DNA from: PS1 clade bacterium
GTDB taxonomy: Bacteria; Pseudomonadota; Alphaproteobacteria; RS24
Assembly: GCA_016779015.1 (NCBI GenBank)
Contig: JADHOK010000069.1
Coordinates: forward strand, 1 to 7,011
Direction: 5' to 3'
Length of the DNA: 7,011 bases
A program made the position numbers and the translations under genes. This document shows, piece by piece, positions 1 to 5,120 of the stretch; within the stretch, counting starts at the first letter, position 1, and each line of letters begins with the position of its first letter. The notes under the pieces were generated by a model. The model worked only from the letters and a program-made list of their open reading frames with translations, was not told the origin of the DNA and did no database searches.

Positions 1-48
1 GATAAACATGTGAAGAAAATTTCGATTAGGGGGTCAAGTTATTGATTT

Positions 49-77
49 ATATAGCCTCCAAACCCATTGCCTAAAAA
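49..77 (-). promoter_or_regulatory. Putative leftward promoter at left edge
   Basis: On the minus strand CTATAT (54 down to 49) equals the alphaproteobacterial -10 consensus. A weak -35 (TTTTTA, 77 down to 72) lies 17 bases upstream, inside the inverted repeat at 66-86. Transcription would start near base 42 and leave the window to the left. A minus-strand ATG at 9-7 could open the gene, but only three codons are visible, so no CDS is called. AT-rich DNA gives chance -10 matches, so confidence is modest. Confidence 0.35.
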
Positions 78-86
78 ATAGGCAAT
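66..86. repeat. Perfect inverted repeat, probable operator
   Basis: Two 8-base arms, ATTGCCTA (66-73) and TAGGCAAT (79-86), are exact reverse complements around an A5 spacer. Perfect dyads of this size with an AT-only centre are typical of sites for dimeric helix-turn-helix repressors. The dyad overlaps the -35 position of a putative leftward promoter (-10 at 49-54), which would fit repression of a gene beyond the left edge. In RNA it could also form a short hairpin, but no U-tract follows on either strand, so a terminator role is unlikely. The regulator is not identifiable from this window. Confidence 0.5.
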
Positions 87-310
87 AATTACAACCCTCT
101 GTTTTCATTATGAAAAACAAAATCAAGCGGGCAAAAAGAAAATTATTTTGGGCTAGTTTTTGGGCTTTACAAAACTGAAATTATTTTGCAGATGCGTGTG
201 AATTACTCGCGTATTGCGATTTTCTCAAATTTTTCATGAGGTTACGGGATATTTTGTCGCAGTTGGGGGGTAAAAAAGGGCAGAAAAGGGGAATTTTTCG
301 AGCTTTAAAA
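87..310. other. Intergenic, AT-rich, no gene seen
   Basis: This stretch lies downstream of the folB-like gene and is clearly richer in A and T than the coding DNA that follows. Short open frames exist, for example a 22-codon one at 110-178, but none has a ribosome binding site or a recognisable product. TTTTGGGCT is repeated directly at 146-154 and 158-166. No stem with a U-tract is visible after the stop of the minus-strand gene ending at 311, so its transcription stop is not explained by an intrinsic terminator. Confidence 0.5.
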
Positions 311-718
311 TCAGCCGCGCAGGCGAGAAATTGCAATTCCGACCGAGGCGGCTTTTGCAATCGCTTGCGGTTTCTCAATCTGCACCCGAATTTGCACAAT
401 CCGCGTATCCTGCATCAGCGCATCGGCGATGTTTTCGGCCAGTGTTTCAACCAGATCGATATGCCCATCTGTGGCCAGCGCCGTCGCCGTTTTGCAAATA
501 TCTTCATAGCAAACGACATCTGCAATATTGGCAGGCGTATCGCCCGCATCCTCGAGAACCCCGGCATCAATGGTCAGCCAGATTTCCTGCTTGGCCTGTT
601 TTTCGTGTTGGTGAATACCGATACTGGCTTCAACCGCCAGTCGATTGACAAAGACATGGCGTAGGCCGCGCGCGGCGCTTGCGAAGTCGGGGCGGCTATC
701 GGGTGATTGCTGGTTCAT
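311..718 (-). CDS. folB: Dihydroneopterin aldolase family protein
   Basis: This 135-residue protein belongs to the FolB/FolX tunnelling-fold family. FolB cleaves 7,8-dihydroneopterin to 6-hydroxymethyl-7,8-dihydropterin and glycolaldehyde in cytosolic folate synthesis. The domain starts near residue 21 (HVFVNRLAVEASIGI). Y71 (VVCYEDI), the substrate-anchoring glutamate E91 (LVETLAE) and the catalytic lysine K116 (IEKPQAIAKAASVGI) sit where the family expects them. The family is usually about 120 residues; the extra length is an N-terminal extension of some 20. The chosen ATG is 11 bases after the stop of the upstream reductase gene, and an AGG overlapping that stop can serve as a weak Shine-Dalgarno, so the two genes look co-transcribed and translationally coupled. 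FolX, the dihydroneopterin triphosphate epimerase, is the main alternative because folX can neighbour folM-like reductases, but the AKAASVGI ending looks more like FolB. Confidence 0.85.
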   Translation of the reverse strand: MNQQSPDSRPDFASAARGLRHVFVNRLAVEASIGIHQHEKQAKQEIWLTIDAGVLEDAGDTPANIADVVCYEDICKTATALATDGHIDLVETLAENIADALMQDTRIVQIRVQIEKPQAIAKAASVGIAISRLRG

Positions 719-729
719 TTACCGGATAC

Positions 730-1512
730 CTATTCTTTTACTTGCGTCACATCAGGGGTCTGCCAAGCCAGATGCTGACCGCCATCCTGCATAATGGTTT
801 GGCCGGTCATGGCACGAGCCGACAGAATATAGCGTGCGGCGGCGACAATATCATCCGGCGTCGCGCCATGGCCGAGCGGCACCAGGCGCGCCTGCTTATC
901 AAACTCCGATTGCTGTTGCCGCGGATTGGGCAGGGTCGGGCCGGGGCCAATGGCGTTGACGCGAATATGTTGCGGCGCCAGCGCCTGCGCGAATGTTTGG
1001 GTCAATGTCGCAAGGCCGGTTTTCGATACGGTGTAGCTGATGAAATCAGGCGTCAGGCGGTCAACCCGTTGGTCGGTGATGTTGATGATGCAGGCATCGT
1101 CGGTCGAGCCGTCATTCAATTGCGGTTGATTGGCGAAGTCGCGCATCAGCAAGGCGGGGCCACGCAAATTGGCATTGAGATGGGTGTCCCAGCTTTCAGG
1201 GGTCAGCGTATGCGCCGTATCGCGCTCAAATACCGAGGCATTATTAATCAGCGCGGTGAGCGGCCCCAGCGCGTCGGCGGCTTTGGCAATAAGCGTCTCT
1301 ACCGCAGCCGCGTCGCGCAGGTCAGCCTGCAGGGCAATGGCGTTGCCGCCTTTGTCGGAAATATCGGCGACCAATGCCTCGGCCTCATTTTTTGAACCGG
1401 CATAATGCGCCGCAATGGCCCAGCCATCAGCCGCCAACGCCTCGGACAGGGCGCGGCCGATGCGTTTTCCGGCTCCGGTGATGAGAACGGCTTTGTGGTG
1501 TGTTTCCGCCAT
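730..1512 (-). CDS. SDR oxidoreductase, pteridine reductase (FolM/PTR1) type
   Basis: This 260-residue short-chain dehydrogenase/reductase probably reduces dihydropterins or dihydrofolate with NADPH in the cytosol. The Rossmann glycine motif TGAGKRIG (12-19) fits the TGX3RXG form typical of pteridine reductases, where the arginine favours NADPH. NNAS (90-93) and the catalytic YTVSK (Y160, K164) are present. Thirteen residues before the tyrosine, where classical SDRs carry serine, there is D147; this is the Asp-Tyr-Lys arrangement of Leishmania PTR1. GPGPT (189-193) follows, again as in that subgroup. The gene is first in an operon with the folB-like gene 11 bases downstream, which supports a pterin substrate. 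No strong Shine-Dalgarno precedes the ATG, and a CTACAT element lies 9 bases upstream, so the message may be nearly leaderless. A generic SDR with another substrate cannot be excluded. Confidence 0.85.
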   Translation of the reverse strand: MAETHHKAVLITGAGKRIGRALSEALAADGWAIAAHYAGSKNEAEALVADISDKGGNAIALQADLRDAAAVETLIAKAADALGPLTALINNASVFERDTAHTLTPESWDTHLNANLRGPALLMRDFANQPQLNDGSTDDACIINITDQRVDRLTPDFISYTVSKTGLATLTQTFAQALAPQHIRVNAIGPGPTLPNPRQQQSEFDKQARLVPLGHGATPDDIVAAARYILSARAMTGQTIMQDGGQHLAWQTPDVTQVKE

Positions 1513-1520
1513 GCCACACC

Positions 1521-1549
1521 ATGTAGCAGTTTTTGAGGGACGACCCTAA
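1521..1549 (-). promoter_or_regulatory. Putative promoter of the reductase-folB operon
   Basis: On the minus strand TTAGGG (1549-1544) and CTACAT (1526-1521) are separated by exactly 17 bases, matching the alphaproteobacterial layout with a one-base deviation in the -10. The predicted start near 1514-1512 falls at or just before the ATG at 1512, which would explain the missing Shine-Dalgarno. The architecture parallels the uvrB promoter in this window (GTTGGG-N17-CTATAT). Confidence 0.4.
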
Positions 1550-1704
1550 ACGTTTTTTAACCGACATAATTGCGACAAAGTGCTTCCAATGAGGCCTGAA
1601 ATCAGTTACTTCTAATCGTGTCCGGATAAAAAAAACAAGGGAGTCGGATATGCCAACCCCAGATTTCACATCTATTCGGAGATGCTGACCGGTGTGTCCA
1701 TACT

Positions 1705-1760
1705 GCGTTCTCCAGTAAGCGTTCAAATTTATGTGTTCGACTTTAAGTGTTCAATGTAGC
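1705..1760. repeat. Four 14-base direct repeats
   Basis: The hexamer GYGTTC begins at 1705, 1719, 1733 and 1747, a strict 14-base period. The units are GCGTTCTCCAGTAA, GCGTTCAAATTTAT, GTGTTCGACTTTAA and GTGTTCAATGTAGC; the second and third also share a TTTA segment. The array ends 20 bases before the CtrA-type box and about 90 bases before the outer-membrane gene, an upstream-activator or operator position. It is not the alphaproteobacterial LexA site, which is GTTC-N7-GTTC with an 11-base period. The binding protein is unknown. Confidence 0.55.
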
Positions 1761-1779
1761 CTGCAATTTGCCGGCATTG

Positions 1780-1794
1780 TTAACCGATAATTAA
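1780..1794 (+). promoter_or_regulatory. CtrA-type box TTAA-N7-TTAA
   Basis: TTAACCGATAATTAA matches the full CtrA consensus of two TTAA half-sites seven bases apart, including the preferred TTAACC left half. CtrA is the essential cell-cycle response regulator of many alphaproteobacteria. The box is centred about 64 bases before the start codon of the outer-membrane gene and would cover the -35 region if GTAGTTT at 1805-1811 is the -10, the usual layout of CtrA-activated promoters. Direct control by CtrA is inferred. Confidence 0.6.
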
Positions 1795-1804
1795 CTGGCA
1801 TTGC

Positions 1805-1811
1805 GTAGTTT
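1805..1811 (+). promoter_or_regulatory. Putative -10 of the outer-membrane protein gene
   Basis: GTAGTTT lies 10 bases downstream of the CtrA-type box. The 9-mer GCGTAGTTT containing it also occurs at 5078-5086, at the equivalent place before the aminotransferase gene. The match to CTATAT is weak, as is usual for activator-dependent promoters. Transcription would start near 1817, giving a leader of about 35 bases that still holds the GGAGGAG ribosome binding site. Confidence 0.3.
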
Positions 1812-1850
1812 CAATGTCGAAGAACAAGAAAAAGAAAAAGGAGGAGATCC

Positions 1851-2510
1851 ATGGATCGCCGTTACTCTTATATTCCCCGCCGCTATATGCCCCTGCGCCT
1901 AAGGGCACTCGCGGTTCTCTCTCTGCTTGTAGCCGGGCTGACCTCGCTACTCGTCAACACCGCCATCGCGCAGGACAACATGACGTATAAAGATTGGCCG
2001 CAGCAATCGCGCGCCGATCGACTTGGCACTTTCACCTATGTTTTCGGCAGTTTGGGCGCGGTGTCCCACGATACGACGGCAGAGGGTAAGCGAGCCTATA
2101 GCTTAACTTTCTCCGAGAATGCCGCCGACTTCAATCAAGATGCCACCGGAGACAATGAAGACACCTTTGCCAGTGTCGGCTTTGGTCTGCGTTTGAAAAA
2201 TGACGTGGATGTTGAACTCGCGGTTTCAACTTTAAACGGTGCTTATAATAAGCCGTCGGCAAGTGGGGGTTCCAACCCTAAACCGGACCAGCCGATATAT
2301 GAAATATCTGCAATGAAAAGTTTCGATTGGGGCGGGCCGCCTTTGCTGCGCTACACGGCGCGCATCGGCTATGCCACTCTCGATGACCCTGATACTGATG
2401 ATAATATCTTCTTCGGTATTGGCGTCGGGCACGACCCGTTCCGCGTCGAACTGCGCCAATATGATTTCGGGGTGTTTGAGAGCCAGGTTCTCGCATTCAC
2501 CTATCTGTAA
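1851..2510 (+). CDS. Secreted outer-membrane beta-barrel protein
   Basis: This 219-residue protein has a long signal peptide: arginine-rich n-region (3-18), hydrophobic core ALAVLSLLVAGLTSLLV (19-35) and probable signal peptidase I cleavage after AIA (40|41). The mature part of about 179 residues consists of amphipathic, Gly/aromatic-rich stretches separated by acidic Asp/Asn loops, for example FASVGFGLRL (106-115), LLRYTARIGYATL (165-177) and NIFFGIGVGHDPFRVELRQY (185-204). The C-terminal strand QVLAFTYL alternates hydrophobic residues as in substrates of the BAM complex. This resembles small OmpA-like or porin-family 8-strand barrels; no peptidoglycan-binding domain is present. GGAGGAG at 1840-1846 fixes the start; M13 would give a shorter signal peptide but has no ribosome binding site. 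A CtrA-type box and a 14-base repeat array precede it. Its stop is five bases from the stop of convergent uvrB, with no clear terminator. The specific function is unknown. Confidence 0.75.
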   Translation: MDRRYSYIPRRYMPLRLRALAVLSLLVAGLTSLLVNTAIAQDNMTYKDWPQQSRADRLGTFTYVFGSLGAVSHDTTAEGKRAYSLTFSENAADFNQDATGDNEDTFASVGFGLRLKNDVDVELAVSTLNGAYNKPSASGGSNPKPDQPIYEISAMKSFDWGGPPLLRYTARIGYATLDDPDTDDNIFFGIGVGHDPFRVELRQYDFGVFESQVLAFTYL

Positions 2511-2515
2511 GACTT

Positions 2516-4765
2516 CTAGGGGCCTTTTCGGCGACGGCGCTGCTTTTTTGGTGCCGCCTCCTTTTTTACACCGGTCTGGTCGGCGACCCGCGCATCAACC
2601 TCTGATTGGCGCGCAAACGGGTCGTCGGCCACGGCCAATTCGGTTTCCTGCAAGCGTTTGATCTCGTCGCGTAGCCGTGCCGCTGTCTCGAATTCCAAAT
2701 CGGCGGCGGCTTCGCGCATTTCAGCTTCCAATCCCTCGATATGGGCGCGCAAATTGCTGCCCAGTAACGGGGCCTGTTTTTCTTCCATCGCTTCGCGAAT
2801 GCGATACGGGCCGGGCGCTGTTTTATTATCGCGCTCGGCGATACCCTCCATCACATCGGCGATATTTTTCTTCACCGATGCCGGCGTGATGCCATGCGCT
2901 TCATTATGCGCCATCTGCTTTTCGCGGCGGCGATTGGTTTCGGCCATGGCGCGGGTCAGCGAGCCGGTCATCTGGTCGGCATAAAGCAGCACGCGCCCCT
3001 CGGCATTGCGTGCGGCGCGGCCAATGGTCTGCACCAGCGAGGTCTCGGAGCGCAGAAAGCCCTCCTTGTCAGCGTCGAGAATAGCGACCAAAGAGCATTC
3101 GGGGATATCCAGCCCCTCGCGCAGCAGATTGATGCCGACGAGAATATCAAACGCGCCGAGGCGCAGGTCGCGGATGATTTCGATACGCTCCAGCGTGTCG
3201 ATATCGGAGTGCATATAACGCACCCGCAAGCCTTGCTCGTGCATATATTCAGTCAAATCTTCCGCCATTTTCTTGGTCAGCGTCGTCACCAATACGCGCT
3301 GGTCTTTTTTCGCCAGCTCTTGGCATTCGGCAATCAGATCATCGACCTGCGTGGTGGCCGGGCGGATCTCGCAAGTCGGGTCAATAAGGCCGGTCGGGCG
3401 GATGACCTGCTCGACAAACACGCCCCCCGTGCGCTCCATTTCCCACGGGCCGGGGGTTGCCGAAACATGCACGGTTTGCGGCCGCATAATGTCCCACTCT
3501 TCAAATTTCATCGGCCGATTATCGACGCAAGAAGGCAACCGGAAACCGAACTCGGCCAGCGTCGATTTACGCCGAAAGTCACCGCGAAACATGCCGCCGA
3601 TTTGCGGAATGGTGACATGGCTTTCATCGGCAAAGACCAGCGCATTGTCGGGCAGATATTCAAACAAGGTCGGCGGCGGCTCGCCGGGCTTGCGGCCGGT
3701 CAGATAGCGCGAATAATTTTCAATACCGGCGCAGCTGCCGGTCGCCTCCATCATCTCCAAATCAAAATTGGTGCGCTGCTCCAGCCGTTGCGCTTCCAAC
3801 AAACGCCCCGCCGCCTCAAACTCTTCCAGCCTGATTTTCAGCTCGTCTTGAATGCCGACCATGGCCTGCTTCAGCGTCGGGCCGGGCGTCACATAATGCG
3901 AATTGGCATAGAGCCGGACTTTTTCGAGGTCGCCGGATTTGTGGCCGGTCAGGGGGTCGAACTCGGTAAGACTGTCAATCTCGTCGCCAAACAATTCGAT
4001 GCGCCAAGCACGGTCTTCATAATGCGCCGGAAACACATCAACCGTGTCGCCGCGGACGCGGAAATCGCCGCGCGCAAAGGCCATATCATTACGCCGATAT
4101 TGCAGCGCCACCAAATCGGCGAGCAATTGATTGCGGCTGATTTCCATGCCCTGTTTCAGTTCGAGCGTCATGCTGGAATAGCTTTCCACCGAACCGATGC
4201 CGTAAATGCACGACACTGAGGCGACGATAATCACATCATCGCGCTCCAGCAGCGCCCGCGTGGCCGAATGGCGCATGCGGTCAATCTGCTCGTTAATATT
4301 GCTCTCTTTTTCAATATAAGTGTCGGTACGCGGCACATAGGCTTCGGGCTGATAATAATCGTAATAGGAAACGAAATACTCCACCGCATTTTCGGGGAAG
4401 AAACCCTTGAACTCGCCATAGAGCTGCGCAGCCAGCGTTTTGTTGGGCGCCAAAATAAGCGCCGGACGCTGCGTGCGCTGGATAATTTGCGCCATGGTGA
4501 AAGTCTTGCCGCTGCCGGTCACACCCAGCAGCACTTGGTCGCGTTCTTCATCGCTAATGCCGGCCAGCAATTCCTCAATGGCTTGCGGCTGGTCGCCGGC
4601 CGGATCGAAATCCGAAACCAATTTGAAAGCGCGCCCGCCTTCGGTCTTTTCCGGACGGGCGGCGCGGTGCGGAATGAATTGCGCGAGTTGGCCTTCGCTC
4701 ATACCGGGTTCGGGCACCGGCGCCAATTCCTTGCGCCCGGTTAGGGATTGCTGTTCCTCAGACAT
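2516..4765 (-). CDS. uvrB: UvrABC excinuclease subunit B
   Basis: This 749-residue UvrB takes damaged DNA from UvrA, clamps it and recruits UvrC for incision in nucleotide excision repair. The core starts at FKLVSDFDPAGDQPQAI (47-63). Walker A is GVTGSGKT (81-88); the damage-probing beta-hairpin lies near 134-155 (YYDYYQPEAYVPRTDTY); the DESH box is at 380-383; helicase motifs V and VI are GINLLREGLDIPE (544-556) and QTIGRAARN (579-587); the C-terminal UVR domain that contacts UvrC spans about 672-707. E. coli UvrB has 673 residues; the extra length is a 46-residue N-terminal extension and a tail of about 40 ending in KKQRRRRKGP. There is no Shine-Dalgarno before the ATG, but GTTGGG-N17-CTATAT ends 7 bases upstream, so the message is probably leaderless. 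M22 is an alternative start with weaker support. No GTTC-N7-GTTC LexA box was found upstream, so SOS control is not evident. Confidence 0.98.
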   Translation of the reverse strand: MSEEQQSLTGRKELAPVPEPGMSEGQLAQFIPHRAARPEKTEGGRAFKLVSDFDPAGDQPQAIEELLAGISDEERDQVLLGVTGSGKTFTMAQIIQRTQRPALILAPNKTLAAQLYGEFKGFFPENAVEYFVSYYDYYQPEAYVPRTDTYIEKESNINEQIDRMRHSATRALLERDDVIIVASVSCIYGIGSVESYSSMTLELKQGMEISRNQLLADLVALQYRRNDMAFARGDFRVRGDTVDVFPAHYEDRAWRIELFGDEIDSLTEFDPLTGHKSGDLEKVRLYANSHYVTPGPTLKQAMVGIQDELKIRLEEFEAAGRLLEAQRLEQRTNFDLEMMEATGSCAGIENYSRYLTGRKPGEPPPTLFEYLPDNALVFADESHVTIPQIGGMFRGDFRRKSTLAEFGFRLPSCVDNRPMKFEEWDIMRPQTVHVSATPGPWEMERTGGVFVEQVIRPTGLIDPTCEIRPATTQVDDLIAECQELAKKDQRVLVTTLTKKMAEDLTEYMHEQGLRVRYMHSDIDTLERIEIIRDLRLGAFDILVGINLLREGLDIPECSLVAILDADKEGFLRSETSLVQTIGRAARNAEGRVLLYADQMTGSLTRAMAETNRRREKQMAHNEAHGITPASVKKNIADVMEGIAERDNKTAPGPYRIREAMEEKQAPLLGSNLRAHIEGLEAEMREAAADLEFETAARLRDEIKRLQETELAVADDPFARQSEVDARVADQTGVKKEAAPKKQRRRRKGP

Positions 4766-4772
4766 GTGACGA

Positions 4773-4801
4773 ATATAGCGTGAAACGCCGAGCGACCCAA
4801 C
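4773..4801 (-). promoter_or_regulatory. Putative uvrB promoter, leaderless
   Basis: On the minus strand GTTGGG (4801-4796) and a consensus CTATAT (4778-4773) are exactly 17 bases apart. The predicted start is at 4767-4765, which coincides with the A of the uvrB ATG at 4765. The absence of any Shine-Dalgarno in front of that ATG fits. Leaderless messages are well documented in alphaproteobacteria. Confidence 0.55.
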
Positions 4802-4822
4802 AACCGCAGATTGCGGTTTTTT
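4802..4822 (+). terminator. Intrinsic terminator-like hairpin reading plus
   Basis: AACCGCA (4802-4808), loop GAT and TGCGGTT (4812-4818) form a perfect 7-bp stem, and the T-run reaches 4822. Read on the plus strand this is a compact intrinsic terminator, yet no plus-strand gene ends here. Read on the minus strand it directly follows the stop codon of the 50-residue protein but has no proper U-tract (GTTGGG follows), so it would be a weak stop or attenuator between that gene and uvrB. The T-run overlaps the stop codon (4821-4823). Confidence 0.5.
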
Positions 4823-4973
4823 AGCGTTTCAAATCCGGGCGGCGGCGCTTTTTGTCCCACGAAGCCGACAGATGGTTGAGCCACACACCGATGGCCACTG
4901 CGCCCCAGACAATCAGCATATGAATGCCGACAAAAAACGCGGCATGAGAAAAATCAGAATTAAAATCAAACAT
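4821..4973 (-). CDS. Small single-pass membrane protein, 50 residues
   Basis: A complete 50-codon frame runs from ATG at 4973 to TAA at 4821. The protein has a short polar/acidic start (MFDFNSDFSH), one hydrophobic helix at about 11-32 (AAFFVGIHMLIVWGAVAIGV then WL) and a short basic tail (WDKKRRRPDLKR, 39-50). By the positive-inside rule the C-terminus should lie in the cytoplasm. GGA about 8 bases before the ATG is a weak ribosome binding site. It is transcribed in the same direction as uvrB, 55 bases upstream, with a hairpin between them; uvrB appears to have its own promoter, so an operon is possible but not required. I do not recognise the family. The clean charge pattern and helix argue against a chance frame. 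Confidence 0.6.
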   Translation of the reverse strand: MFDFNSDFSHAAFFVGIHMLIVWGAVAIGVWLNHLSASWDKKRRRPDLKR

Positions 4974-5055
4974 TACCAGTTCCAATCGCAATGCAGCCAA
5001 TATGCGTTGGGACGGATAAATATTGGGTTAATGCAGCGGTCGGTGGCCTTTGCTT

Positions 5056-5085
5056 CTTGTTTTTACAACCTCTTAAGCGTAGTTT
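5056..5085 (+). promoter_or_regulatory. Putative aminotransferase promoter
   Basis: CTTGTT (5056-5061) resembles the alphaproteobacterial -35 CTTGAC, and after 17 bases comes GTAGTT (5079-5084), a weak -10. The predicted start is near 5091, about 30 bases before the ATG. The flanking 9-mer GCGTAGTTT (5078-5086) recurs at the -10 of the outer-membrane gene (1803-1811). Confidence 0.3.
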
Positions 5086-5120
5086 GCGCGTAAAGAATTG
5101 CCTTAAAAAGGAGTTTTGAA

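Noticed and set aside
110..178. 22-codon lysine-rich frame in the AT-rich left region
   Set aside because: No ribosome binding site and no recognisable product; expected by chance in AT-rich DNA.
679..1395. 238-codon plus-strand frame opposite the reductase gene
   Set aside because: The minus-strand reductase has complete catalytic motifs; the plus frame has none and no ribosome binding site.
1650..1688. 12-codon frame MPTPDFTSIRRC preceded by AGGGAG
   Set aside because: The ribosome binding site is plausible, but the frame is very short, has no known leader-peptide features and probably lies upstream of the transcript start.
1427..1726. 99-codon minus-strand frame overlapping the reductase start and the repeat array
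   Set aside because: It is out of frame with the reductase, has no recognisable domain, and its N-terminal part merely translates the 14-base repeats.
1705..1760. LexA (SOS) operator
   Set aside because: The alphaproteobacterial site is GTTC-N7-GTTC; here the GTTC cores are 10 bases apart.
1814..1990. 58-codon frame starting MSKNKKKKKEE over the ribosome binding site of the outer-membrane gene
   Set aside because: It has no Shine-Dalgarno, its ATG lies at or before the predicted transcript start, and the body is an out-of-frame reading of the signal peptide region.
2894..4219. 441-codon open frame antisense to uvrB
   Set aside because: It lies wholly inside uvrB on the opposite strand, shows no recognisable domain and is a by-product of uvrB codon use.
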